Assembly (NCBI GenBank): GCA_027579435.1
Contig: JANBPK010001230.1
Coordinates: 1 to 55,237 of the forward strand
Source of the DNA: Candolleomyces eurysporus
Lineage: Eukaryota; Basidiomycota; Agaricomycetes; Agaricales; Psathyrellaceae
Direction of reading: 5' to 3'
DNA: 55,237 nt
The notes below the pieces were generated by a model. That model searched no databases. It was not told the DNA's origin and saw only the letters and a program-made list of their open reading frames with translations. The first letter of the stretch is position 1; each line of letters begins with the position of its first letter. Positions 1-9,986 of the stretch are shown piece by piece. A program made the translations under genes and the position numbers.

Positions 1-215
1 TGAACTTGGGCGCAGACGAGGCTAGATCTGTGTGAGGGTAGGTCGGGGGAGTCGGCGGCAGCGAGGAGGGGATTGATGTGGAGGGGCTCGGGGGGGACGG
101 GTACTCGACTATAGTCGGTAGGAGAATCATGGTGCTCAGAGGGTGTAAGGGGCGGAATCGGAGAGGGAGACCGAGAAGAGGATTTCAGCGCACTTTTCAG
201 GAAAGAGGGCACCAT
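1..215 (-). CDS. Partial proline/serine-rich protein, N-terminus, runs off the left edge
   Basis: A minus-strand frame opens with ATG at 215-213 and stays open to base 1 (71 codons, no stop), so it is the start of a gene lying outside the window. The translation begins MVPSFLKSALKSSSRSPSP and continues through PPLTPSEHHDSPTDYSRVP and PPEPLHINPLLAAADSPDLP. Clustered S/P residues followed by a 'PLHINPLLA' motif resemble the start of Agaricomycete DUF6699-type proteins, but that match is from memory and the domain itself would lie off the edge. The gene is divergent from the WW-domain gene, about 310 bp away. Function unknown; composition and uninterrupted frame make it more likely real than chance. 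Confidence 0.5.
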   Translation of the reverse strand, partial: MVPSFLKSALKSSSRSPSPIPPLTPSEHHDSPTDYSRVPVPPEPLHINPLLAAADSPDLPSHRSSLVCAQV

Positions 216-527
216 TGAGCTCGATGGTGATGAGTGCAGAAGACAAGAAAGCGACTCTTCCCACGATAATGTCAAGTTGGATCCGTCCTGGCAACTGACA
301 AGCGGTTAGGGGTTGCCGCAGTCCCTGTTTCTGTAAAACAAGTCAATTCATTGGATTTTCGCGCTTCATCGCTTTGAGATGTTCATAGTTCTCAGGAATT
401 CCCTCGTCGAGAGAAGAATTGAACGACTCGGAGACTATCGTCGGAGTGTATTGATTTGGAGTTCCGACAGCACTGATCCATCAATGCAATGACGATGCTC
501 AGTATTCACTCCTACACTCACCTCGCT
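216..527. promoter_or_regulatory. Divergent intergenic region between partial left gene and WW-domain gene
   Basis: This gap separates two start codons facing away from each other and presumably holds both promoters. I see no clear TATA box. The WW gene has an alternative in-frame ATG at 489 inside this stretch that would add 13 residues. Confidence 0.4.
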
Positions 528-1595
528 ATGTCCGACAAGTCCCAGACGCCCTCTCGAGAAGAATCTCCAGAAGCGAAAGATTCCTCTGAAACTCCTAATA
601 CCGCTACAGAGGCTTCTGAACAGCCACCCGCTGGCCAAACACCACGCGCCGAGGAGGAGAACGAGGATGCAAAAGACGAGAAACCAACACCAGCAGAAGA
701 TTCATCGTCACAGCAGCAACACGCGTGGCAGGCTATTTTCTCCCCCCAACACAACGCCTACTACTTCTTCAACAGCGTAACCCAAGAAACAACATGGGTC
801 AACCCTCTGCAAGGGTCTGAAGGCGCTGCCTCGTCTTCAACACAACCCCAGGATCCTTCCTCCTCCTCTTCAAAGTCAAATTCGAAATCACGGTCAACAT
901 CCCCGGCTCCTGAGGCCGATAACGTCTCTTCTTCTACTGCTACAAACGCAGCTGCTGGTCCGGGGCCGACGTCGCATTATACGGCTCTCCAAGCCGCTGC
1001 GATGGCGCAGGGTATCGACCCTGCCCTAGCACACCTCGACCCATCGCTACTGGGTCGGATACCTGGGCAACAGACAGACGCTTCAGGTTCGTACCTATAC
1101 CTCTCATCTTCCCATTCCCGTTCCTGCCGTTTCTATTGGATGAAACTCTCCAAGCCTCCAATAACCCTTCTCGCGTCCCAACGCTCACTTAACACCCTTC
1201 TGTCCCTCTTTTCCTTTTTTTCTCCAGGAATCCCAATGTTCACAGCCAAATTCAACCGCCACACCGGCACCTTTGCACGCCCCGACGCCCGCGACCCATC
1301 CCACCTCTCCGAGAGCGAACGCGCCAAACGGATGTCGCAATTCTACTTTGACGTCGACGCTTGGGAGAAGGACCTAGCCAGTCGTGGCGGGAGTATCAAA
1401 AACACNGATCCGTACGGTNCCGGAAGTGGNGGTGGANGTNGTANTGGTGGAGCAGGAGCGGGAGCNGCAGATGANTGGGAAGACGACGGTCAGGGTGGGA
1501 GGAAGAGGAAGAGACCCACGAAGAAGGATTTGGAGAGGTTTAAGGAGCAGAAGAGGCAGAAGAAGTTGGCGAAGACGGCTTGGTTGAGGTCGTAG
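528..1595 (+). CDS. WW domain-containing protein
   Basis: Two exons: 528-1086 and 1228-1595, with a GT-AG intron (phase 1). The N-terminal ~65 residues are acidic and rich in S/T/E/P. A single WW domain follows, with first tryptophan in AWQAIFSPQHNAYYFFN and second in TQETTWVNPLQG; the aromatic YYFF block between them is typical. A serine-rich linker leads to FTAKFNRHTGTFAR and then SERAKRMSQFYFDVDAWEKD. The C-terminus is basic and helical, with FKEQKRQKKLAKTAWLRS, a pattern shared by a conserved fungal WW family. WW domains bind proline-rich ligands; a nuclear or RNA-processing role is inferred only. Six Ns fall in a Gly-rich stretch (~1406-1475) without breaking the frame. An ATG at 489 is in frame; 528 was chosen because MSDKSQTPSREE starts the acidic region. 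Confidence 0.85.
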   Translation: MSDKSQTPSREESPEAKDSSETPNTATEASEQPPAGQTPRAEEENEDAKDEKPTPAEDSSSQQQHAWQAIFSPQHNAYYFFNSVTQETTWVNPLQGSEGAASSSTQPQDPSSSSSKSNSKSRSTSPAPEADNVSSSTATNAAAGPGPTSHYTALQAAAMAQGIDPALAHLDPSLLGRIPGQQTDASGSYLYLSSSHSRSCRFYWMKLSKPPITLLASQRSLNTLLSLFSFFSPGIPMFTAKFNRHTGTFARPDARDPSHLSESERAKRMSQFYFDVDAWEKDLASRGGSIKNXDPYGXGSXGGXXXGGAGAGXADXWEDDGQGGRKRKRPTKKDLERFKEQKRQKKLAKTAWLRS

Positions 1596-2283
1596 ATATC
1601 GGCTTTTCTGTTCTGGGTGGGTTGAGTGGGTGCCTGTCAATTGGAATTGGATCGATGTGTTCTTCGAAGGTTGGACGTACGCCCTGATTGACGCTCCAAT
1701 GTCCCTCCATCTATCATTCTAAGTACAGAGGGTAAAGCTAAAGGTTGGCGGATATTAGGGGTAGTGCGAGCTTAGTACACAGGGACTGAGGAGTGGCTGG
1801 CAGTTGACCGCGAGCACCGAGTACATCAGCCGGAACGTGTAGGCTTGGTATTTAATGTGTAGTACGGGCCGGGGCTGCGCTTGTTGTATATATTCAATTT
1901 ATGGGAGGAACTGCTTGTGAATAGCTTGCACGATCATGTTCAATGAATAGCTTTTTTTTTCTGAAGCTATATGTAGTCCCTTTGAAGGGACAGGAGGACC
2001 GATTATATTTGCGCTAGCACTGTACCCTCTCAGCACATCTTATAGGGACTGGTTTTTCTAAAATGGGCTCAAGTCATCGGGACTCGGCTTACAGTTGTTT
2101 GCATAAGTTCTGTCAGTTGCGTTTTTCCTCAAGCAGAATGGTCTGACACAATGACTCTTCATGTCATGCTGGCCCCAATGTCAGACCCCTGATCATGAGC
2201 AACATGTTGAATCACAATTAGTGTTGCCGCAAGGTAAGGCCAAGGGACCTCAAGGTATTTGGTGGCGCACCTTGAGAGACCTT
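1596..2283. other. Intergenic, no gene seen
   Basis: This is the 3' flank of the WW gene and the left flank of an inverted-repeat element. Near 2249-2276 a short hairpin (ctcaaggt ... accttgag) sits just outside the element, and a phrase near 2222-2245 (gttgccgcaaggtaaggcca) resembles the inverted-repeat terminus, suggesting an older nested end. Confidence 0.5.
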
Positions 2284-2900
2284 GAGCTGACCTTACAGCA
2301 ACCGACGAAATGATAGACCCACTTTACAGAAATCACTGTAGTTGATCTTGTTTAGTTGTGGAGCTGTACAAACAAAACTATACCTAATGTAGTAGGCTGC
2401 GTTTCATTCTCAACCAGCGCGTCCATTCTCAACCACAAGCCAGCAACACGTCCATTCTCAACCAACAGCTCAGTGTTGTTGCCGGATCCAAGCAACCTGC
2501 TTTCCCCATGGATCCCACACGAAGCTAGGGATAGGATAAATTTTTAATTGGGTGCAAGGTGTGTGTTCAACCAACTTTCTTAGGTTTCATGTACGCGGAT
2601 ATCACGACAAGTTGCTCCTTCACACCTTTGGAAATATGATGACGATTGCCCATGCTTGAAGTTGAGGGAAGTGAGAAATTGATAATGCTGTTGTACATAT
2701 TAGCCTGGGGTATATACTCAATGACGCACTGGTACACAACAGTGGTCGACTTTCGACCAGAGCTTGTCAAGATAGAATGAAATGCAGCCTACTGAATTGG
2801 GTATAGTTTTGTTTGTACAGCTCCACAACTAAACAAGATCAACTACAGTGATTTCTGTAAAGTGGGTCTATCGTTTTGTCGGTTGCTGTAAGGTCGGCTC
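2284..2900. mobile_element. 617-bp element with ~110-bp terminal inverted repeats (MITE-like)
   Basis: The left arm starting gagctgaccttacagcaacc (2284) is the reverse complement, with few mismatches, of the right arm ending ggttgctgtaaggtcggctc (2900). The match runs inward about 110-125 bp on each side: left to about 2410, right from about 2775. The central ~370 bp holds no transposase-like frame, only short ORFs, and contains a small repeated phrase (cattctcaaccacaagcc-like) at 2408-2465. The structure fits a non-autonomous cut-and-paste DNA transposon. No clean target-site duplication could be seen, so superfamily is undetermined. Confidence 0.75.
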
Positions 2901-3120
2901 CCACGCACCTTCCCTATTTCAGATACAGGCCAATTGCGATTCAGGAGGTCAAAAACCTGAGGTAGAATGCAGAATTTATGAATAGAACACAGGTTTTCTG
3001 CATGACACAATGCGTCATACGTGATAGTGAGGGGCTTGCTTAATCTGAGTTTTATATGTTATATTGTCAATTGTCAATCTGAGTGTTGGCGTATCAAATT
3101 CTAGTACAAAATAATTAAAT

Positions 3121-3966
3121 TTAATCCTGAAATACATAAGTGTTGGGATTCATAAGACCCAAGTTGGCTCTATGTTCATTGTCCACCCTTAGTGTACACA
3201 TAACCTCAGTTTCTTCCTTCTGCTGTAAGCAACTCCATGGAAAAGAGGATTGGAAAGCAAGACCATTCAAAGTCTTTTTCACCAAGCACAATTGGAGCTT
3301 CTTCAAGTGTTAGGCCTGGCTTTTGTGAATGGTAATTGCCTATGCAAGTGTTGAAGGAAGTTGGGTGTGTGTTAAAGTCTTTCCTGACTTGTCTTCCCAT
3401 TCTGCTCTCACAGGATAAATTGGTACCCAAGTAAGCTCAACAATACCCTCCCACCCTGGAGTTGGGCCCTCTGAAAGGTGTTTGCCAGATCTTAGAAGAG
3501 CATGAAAATATTCAGTGTACCAACCTGAGTAGTCTTTGAACTCCACAAATACCACAGCAGGCAGGTTGTTCTGAGGATCCTTGTTTGGATACCGCATAAT
3601 CCACCTTATCATATGCCAACTGCCACTCGCCAGACCTACAACACCAAAATTACATGAATCTAGACACTCACTAGAAGCTAGAGTTGCACATACCTTTTGA
3701 AGTCCATAGTATATTGCAAGTGAGCATTATTTTGCACCTTCAGCAAGATAAATTTGCTTTTCCAGACCTTCAGCATATTCTTCTGATGCCTTTCTTGCAG
3801 TGTCACAGTTGTGTGCAGCCTTACAGGCTACAATTGCTGAAGGCAGAAGAGCAAGCTGTCTCTTATTACATTCTTCAATTGCTGCTCTTGTAGGTAGCAA
3901 ATGTAAGACATTGTCAAAGTGATGCTGTTTATTGACAGTCAAATATTCCCAAGCTCTAGACAGCAA
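3121..3966 (-). pseudogene. Decayed PIF1/Helitron-type ATP-dependent helicase, C-terminal part
   Basis: Three reading-frame pieces on the minus strand line up in order with the C-terminal half of fungal PIF1-like helicases. They are: LLPTRAAIEECNKRQLALL ... ACKAAHNCDTARKASEEYA (3727-3966); NNLPAVVFVEFKDYSGWY ... LTHTQLPSTLA (3340-3612); and a helicase motif V/VI region (about 3206-3350) that reads AITIHKSQ followed by LTLEEAPIVLG. The tryptophan normally preceding AITIHKSQ (LAW) is a TAG stop, and frame changes separate the pieces. Walker A/B motifs are not present in the window. Such helicases in mushrooms occur as host PIF1 genes and in Helitrons; the isolated, broken copy in a repeat-rich area favours a Helitron or helicase relic. 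Nonfunctional. Confidence 0.8.
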
Positions 3967-4882
3967 AGTTTATGGTCCTCTTCACAAGCTGTGTGGACAT
4001 ATCCAGTGGAGATTTCAAGATATCATGAGATCCAGACATTTCAACAGACCAGGGACACAGAACAGGTCAAGAAAACAGTGCTGTTCAGAGGATTACAGCC
4101 CAAGCAAAGCTGATCAGATTCTAGATATGACTGATTAGTTTAAGCTGTAAAGATCAGCAGTACAATAGACTCCTACACATGGCAAGGCAAGTTTAAATAT
4201 GACAGAATAGAGTCTCAGAGCACTTATTGCATTATGCCTGCTAGCATAAGGTAGTAGGTCTTAGGGTCTCTTCAGCTAAAAAAGTTGGTTGCATCAGGAT
4301 GATTGGTCCATCAAAGTCTCTGCTAAAACTTTAGGATTCCACTTGCTTTGTCCACCCAGCATTTGTGTTGCCAATAGCTCACTTACTAAGTAGTTCTTGA
4401 CTGTGTTTTTACCTTACCCTTCTCACTGGTCTAGTCTTTTTATCCCTGTGCATCTGAAGGTCCTCACCAGACAAAATTATTCATGCAAGATTCCCTGCAT
4501 GTGGTACCATAGATATGTATATACGCAAGAGACATCATTTATTGTTTGAAATACATACTATTTGCTTTGTAATTTGCCTGTTAGCAGGTCGTGCTGCACA
4601 TTGGCCTTATGTGCTATATGCAAGGGTTGAATAGGAGGTAGTGGGGAGAGCAAGTTGAAGAGCTTGATTTCGCAACAAAATTACACGATTGAACTAAACT
4701 ACGGACACTGCCGAAATTTTGAATTCAGCCCGTTGATGAGTTGGCCGCGCCAGCAGAGTGGCTGTGTAGTGGCTATACACCCGCGCAGCAAGGTGGCTAT
4801 ACACCCGACCATGCATCGCCACCACGCAAAATTCGGGCCCCATCCAGACAAATGGGGGGCAAGNCCCCCCAATTAATTTTGA
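3967..4882. other. No intact gene; probable relic sequence
   Basis: AT-rich non-coding sequence upstream of the helicase relic. Short minus-strand stretches next to 3966 may be eroded helicase sequence but are too degraded to align by eye. A small repeated phrase (gtggctatacacccg) occurs twice at about 4769-4806. Confidence 0.4.
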
Positions 4883-5846
4883 CTATTCGGTCGTTTCCGT
4901 CCTGGCGGAGGACGGGATTAGGTTTCTCTTCAACAGGACGATATCTTGGGGTTCGCCATACGACGTCTCGTTCCCGGAACTCGGGAACCGGATCTTCATC
5001 CCGCTCTCCCATCTGGCTTGGATCTGGGTTTCCAACAGCTTCTCCTCCGTCGTCCCGTTCAACAGTTTTCGGCCCAAGCTTCGTTGCCCCGTACAATTCG
5101 CGTAGCGAGAGTTTGGTGATTTCGGTGAGTTTTTTGGAGGGAGTGGTCCCGTCGTGCGCCTCCTGCGGAGCGGTCGTTGGAGTGACCTTGGCATGGTGGT
5201 GGACGGAGCATGCCGCCTGTTATACCACTGAAGGGGGGAAAGCAGGGCATGCCATCGTCTTGGTCGACGAAGACCTGCCGCCTGGACGTGGGCCGCCAGC
5301 CATTCCACCCATACCGAAAATAGTGAAGCACCAATCTGAAATGAGCAGGAATTTTGGCACAGCACTCTCGCAAGGAGGGAGCAAGACTTGCTCAAAAATC
5401 TTGCCAGAATCTCCAATATTGAAGCTGCTGAAGCTTCCTCCAGGTTTCGACGACGTGCATGTGAATGTGTGACCACCTACAGCATGACCACTCGGAGAGC
5501 CTACTGACGGTCCCTACACCTGGTGGTGGTCCCCCGCCACCTTTACGATGTTCTTCACGAAGCTGGTCGTAGATCGTGGGTTTCTGTTTGTTGTTGAAGA
5601 CTTCGAATGGTTTCGAAACCCGAGGAAGTGTGTGGTCGATCCGACATCCCTGGGGAAGAAGACGAGATTTGAACGGCAAACCATTTGAAGTTTTTCGTCG
5701 CCTCTTTCAAATGCTTGTTCCTATCTGGATGCCATTTCAACGTCTGTATAATGCGGATAGTGACATTGAATGTACTAGAGAAGACAAAGACTCACCGTCT
5801 CATTGCCCTTCGATCTCATCCTTGGCAGCATTCTTGCCGGTACTCA
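4883..5846 (-). pseudogene. DnaJ class B (Sis1-like) pseudogene, copy 1 (most decayed)
   Basis: Minus-strand pieces match the intact-frame DnaJ copy at 20782-21887. A remnant of exon 1 (around 5790-5846) reads TGKNAAKDEIEG where the intact copy has GIAKEASEEDIK. Exon 2 (about 5687-5740) contains LKWHPDRNKHLKEATKNFK, so the HPD motif survives. The rest is split between frames: VFVDQDDGMP, GHSNDRSAGGARRDHS, and KLLNGTTEEKLLETQIQARW ... GMKIRFPSSGNETSYGEPQD, ending near RQDGNDRIVKIN. Multiple frameshifts, a diverged G/F region and loss of the start codon make it nonfunctional. Homology ends shortly after the first C-terminal substrate-binding domain, nearly where the other copies end. Confidence 0.85.
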
Positions 5847-8800
5847 GGGCCGGCATTCCGGAACGCCAGGATGATCAGCTTGCGCTTGATATGTTGATAT
5901 GTACCCCAGCCTAGCCATGCGAAAGGACTGGATGGAAGGCGGCGAAAAACTGCGAGGCCGAGCGCTGGGCGGAGTTTAGCGCCAGAGAAAGGGCGCGATG
6001 TTTAGATGCAAAGTGATGACCAAACATCACGGAACAACAGTCGTCCTGGATGATCAACATCATGTCATCCGAATCTCGCAACTTGAACATTACTTTTTCA
6101 ATTCTCCAAGGAACCTTGCAATAACCCATGGCGCGATCCCGAGACCTTACTCTGCATGACGATGAACGATGAAATACGTGGCGTCCCTGACCGTAACCGA
6201 TTCAGCTCGGATTACGTTTATGAAGAGACTGGTAAACCTGCACGCATATGGGCAGCCGTCTGCGATAGTCGCGCGACACCAGGGGTAAGTACTAATATTA
6301 GTTACCTCTTCGACAACAGCTCTGACCAACTGTGTGTCTCATAAGCTTTATTATCCATTTCACGGGGTTCGGTCAATGACGATAACAAGATGTTCGATGC
6401 AGCCACCTGGCAGACGCGCTGCATCAGCTTCATCTCGACGAGATGTTGCCCTCAGACTGAGAGGCCGAAGTCGGTCGTTTTCCTTCAGATAATTGCACAG
6501 GCCACGCAGCCCACAGAAGATGTGTCCCCCGGCTTCATTTTATTTCCAATCGCATCAATAAACCCGTCTCCTCTATCCCAGCCACATTCCAATACTCCTC
6601 CTTGCTTTCGTTCTTCTCCAATGCCGTTCACATCTCTTCCGCTCGTCCCTTGAGTCGAGCAGCACCACACTCGAGCTCCGTCATCAGTAATCCGCTGTCG
6701 GCATTCGATCGCGCTGAGGTTGCTCCCATTTTTAACTTCCTTTCGAATACGAAATCTCCTCCTGGCCCTCCTAGGCAGAAGACCCCAAAGACGATATATC
6801 AAAATGCACCACATAAACTCTCAAGGCTCGAGCTTTTGTCAGACGACTCGACAAAAGACCGTGAAGAAAGATGCCTGGAGAGTTCGATATCTGGGGTCAA
6901 ATATGAACCTGGTGAAAGTGTAAAGGGGAAGAGGAAGGCTTTTGATTTGACGATGGATTTATCTTGCTTCAGGACGAGAACGTGAGCGGTTGAATTCTAT
7001 TTCATCCAAGCATTTGGTCTGACAAAGATAGCTATTCTTTGTAGATGGCAGCGCAAATGACGACGCCCCCATGATCGCCGGAGATGGTTCAAAAGATGAA
7101 GCTTCTGATAGCGGAAGGGACGCCGACGATTCAAAATTCTGGGAGGACGAGCTTCGTTCATCCAAAACCTCTGCTCCCTTAGACTGCTCATAAGCAAGAT
7201 TGGCTTGAGTGATATGGGACGAGAGGAGTCGGTAGACTACCGCCAAAGAGTCCGAAGACTAGAGTGGCGATCCGAACTAGCCCAAGGTCTCCGTTCGTAT
7301 TCGTCGTCTATAGCCTGCTAGACGTTCATCAACCATGCATGACCATCAAAGACGACCACCATCGGCCACCTACCCGCATCCTGTGGCCCATCCAGTTGGT
7401 CGGATGGATAGAATTCCTCCGAATGAAGACACAATGTGCGGGAAGCTTTCCCATCGCAAACTCGACCTATTTGCATACCACTTTCCGGCCGTATTTGTCA
7501 TGAGCGGCCTCATTTTGCGAAAAGGCCATTCTACGCCCCATCGGTTCAAGACACCTCCTACCAGCTTTCCACTCTTTAGCCTTGATGATGTCCATTATCG
7601 CAAGGTCTCTCGAACGCCGTTCGTTGATTTCAACCTTCTAGATGTAACTTCCTGGTTAATAGTCCCATCCCCATCCCTGTTGCAGCGCTCACGGCTGTTC
7701 TTTCCCGGTCTACCCCTTTGTCTGGCATTCGACCCTATCAAAAATCCCTGGCGCGTATGTTATTGGCTAATCCTCTCTTCATAGACTGACACGTCTTGCC
7801 TATTTGTGTTGGATTTGAAGGGTGCCTACTACTCTCCCGCACTGTGTCAAATTGCCAATCCCTCTGACGTCGCTATTCTTATGGACAAAGAAAAGGTAGT
7901 ACTCATTGTAATGCTCATATTTCATCTAGATTTATGGGGCTCCTGTTTTCTGAAAAAAATCGCCCGTCAATGGATTATTACTTTTTCGCGATTCTGGTTT
8001 CATACATTCACTTTGAGACTGGGACAACGGCTTGGGTCGTTGATCATCCGTGACTCACCGTATCACTGAACTACGGGGTTCGAGGATGGCGTCGGCCCTC
8101 TGGACTTGACCGATCTATGGGTATATGGCAAGCTTAGTTTTCGCGGGCCCAACTGTCGGTGCACATATGCCAGCGAACATGGTGGTTACTAGCACCTCAC
8201 CCATGGTCAAAAACATGTGTGTAGGTGCCCCCAGTTCCATGTTCTGGGTTCTTGTACTCACGGTGCCATGCTTCCTTGTGACGATGTGAATGCTAACACT
8301 AATAGTCGAGTAATGCTTTGAATGTAAGCAACGCAATTGGGAGTCAATTACCCGACGGCGCTTAGCAATGAGGAACTGCCTCACAACTTCTCGGGTGCAA
8401 CGATGTGGCTTCTCGAAGTCCGCGTGTCTGTCTCAAACCACGAGGCCATCCAGAATGCTCAAGCCCAAAATCTTGCCGCGCTAGATCTCCTAGGAGATGG
8501 CGGTCTCGATGGAGTAGAGCTGCGCTGGAGCCTGCAGGGAGTCGCTAATCTGTAGACATGTACAGTAAGCACGGTCATAATATGTTCAACTTTGGTCACT
8601 CTCGAAAATACCCGCATGGAACGTGGATTTTTTAGAGGCAACACGGACCTCGTGCGTATACATCGAACTAACAATTCGGAGGGCTGGACTACATCTATTA
8701 CAACGATGGATAAGAAGGGTGGCATAGTTTATAAGTAGAAGGTCATGAGTATAGATACAGTCGGTGGCCTGTGAGCGATACTGGGTTTGTATACAGCGTC

Positions 8801-9182
8801 TAGAGAACAAATATGCCAACAATACTTCTTGGAATTGTTGGCCATCAGCCATTCGAAACAAGTTAAGCATGGGGCATAGTATCTTCAATGTCACAGCTGA
8901 TCCAGAATCTGTGTTCGAGAAAGGTTTGCATTAAGGACGAGCGGGAGTAGCGTCATAGCAAGGTGAGCATTGTAAGAGCACGGTGAGCAAAGAATCAACA
9001 AACTCAGACCGTGACGGGAGTGAAGGGCGCGAGCGGTGTGCACCGCTCTGCTTCGATCTTCCATGAATAAGTTGCGCGTGTTGGCTCATGGCGTCTACTG
9101 AGCCCCAAGATTGTCTGTGTTAGGAAGAGTCAATTCATGCAGTGGAGTGTCTTGGGGGTACACTTACGGCGTTCGGAAAAAT
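5847..9182. other. 3.3-kb gene-poor stretch
   Basis: I recognise no gene. Short open frames occur on both strands (for example 7335-7784 plus and 6602-6985 plus) but carry no familiar motif and have no convincing splice partners. Around 6010-6150 sequence related to the 5' flank of DnaJ copy 2 occurs: tgaccaaacat, then a 'gatcccg-gaccttact' phrase, matching positions near 14080-14120. This suggests the duplicated unit included upstream DNA. Confidence 0.4.
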
Positions 9183-9986
9183 TCAAGCTGAACGCCTCCA
9201 TCCCAAGCTTACAGTGAGCCGTTGGACCCAGTGGAGTTTTCTGAACCAGGCCACAGACCACCAAAGAAAAAACCGTAAGCGGGCCAGAAGGTCCTCCGGG
9301 GGTGGCTCTTGCCTACCAGTGCCCCTTTCAATGAAGCCTGGAGAGTTGGGAGGTTCATGACCTGGAATGAAATAGGGTCAACGACGTAGATCTCCATGAT
9401 AAAAGCGGTTCCCACTTGCCGGTGCCAGTGCCCTCGTATACTGGCGAACGAAATCCAGCCATACTTGAGTGAGCTNGGGGGAAGCTCTGAGCACTGGTAG
9501 TGGGGTATCTATGTGGGACGTTCATGACTTACATGCATTGGTTGGCATTTGGACTGATCCTGAGTGCTGAGGTTGAGGTCCCTCACCGAACTCTGGAGCA
9601 CGGGTAGGAAGCTCGTAGTCCATACGACCGGCAGGGGAATACTGTGTAGACATCGGGGGGTAAGATCGGGAGGGGATCCGCTCAGCCTCTAAAAGTGAAT
9701 TCAATGTGAAGACGTGTTGCAGTAGTGAGCCAAGGAACTGGCGCTTACGGAACATCGATCTGATGTAGCCATTGAGGCTGGAGTTGCGGGCTCGTGTTGA
9801 GTTGTCGTTGTTTGAGTTGGTCGTCTTGGTAGTTGTCTGATTCTGAGAGTTGTAATAGCTGTAGTAGTTGGCGGAAGATTGGTCAATGTAGATCATGGTG
9901 ACCATAGGAGCCACTGGTCTCTCCCGTCCATCCTGAAAAGTTTCTGATCGGCTTTCCTGAGCCTGAGAGGACGATTGTTCAGCCAT
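9183..9986 (-). CDS. Unrecognised MAE-family protein, copy A
   Basis: First of three minus-strand paralogs (others at 14788-15641 and 19560-20456). Exon 1 starts at ATG 9986 with MAEQSSSQAQESRSETFQ. It contains the family signature MIYIDQSSANYYSYYNSQNQ and then RARNSSLNG, and ends at a GTAAG donor after SMF. The next exon begins QAERIPSRSYPPMSTQYSPAG. A piece with AGFRSPVYEGTGTG follows, then GHEPPNSPGF, and the C-terminal block LLARLRFFLWWSVAWFRKLH ending at a stop near 9183. The donor phase between exons 1 and 2 is identical in all three copies. The tail is rich in W, F, L and basic residues and could be a membrane-contacting amphipathic helix (inference). Function unknown; middle exon borders are uncertain. 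Confidence 0.6.

Noticed and set aside
7335..7784. 149-codon plus frame in the gene-poor region
   Set aside because: No recognisable motif, overlapping alternative frames, no splice or promoter support.
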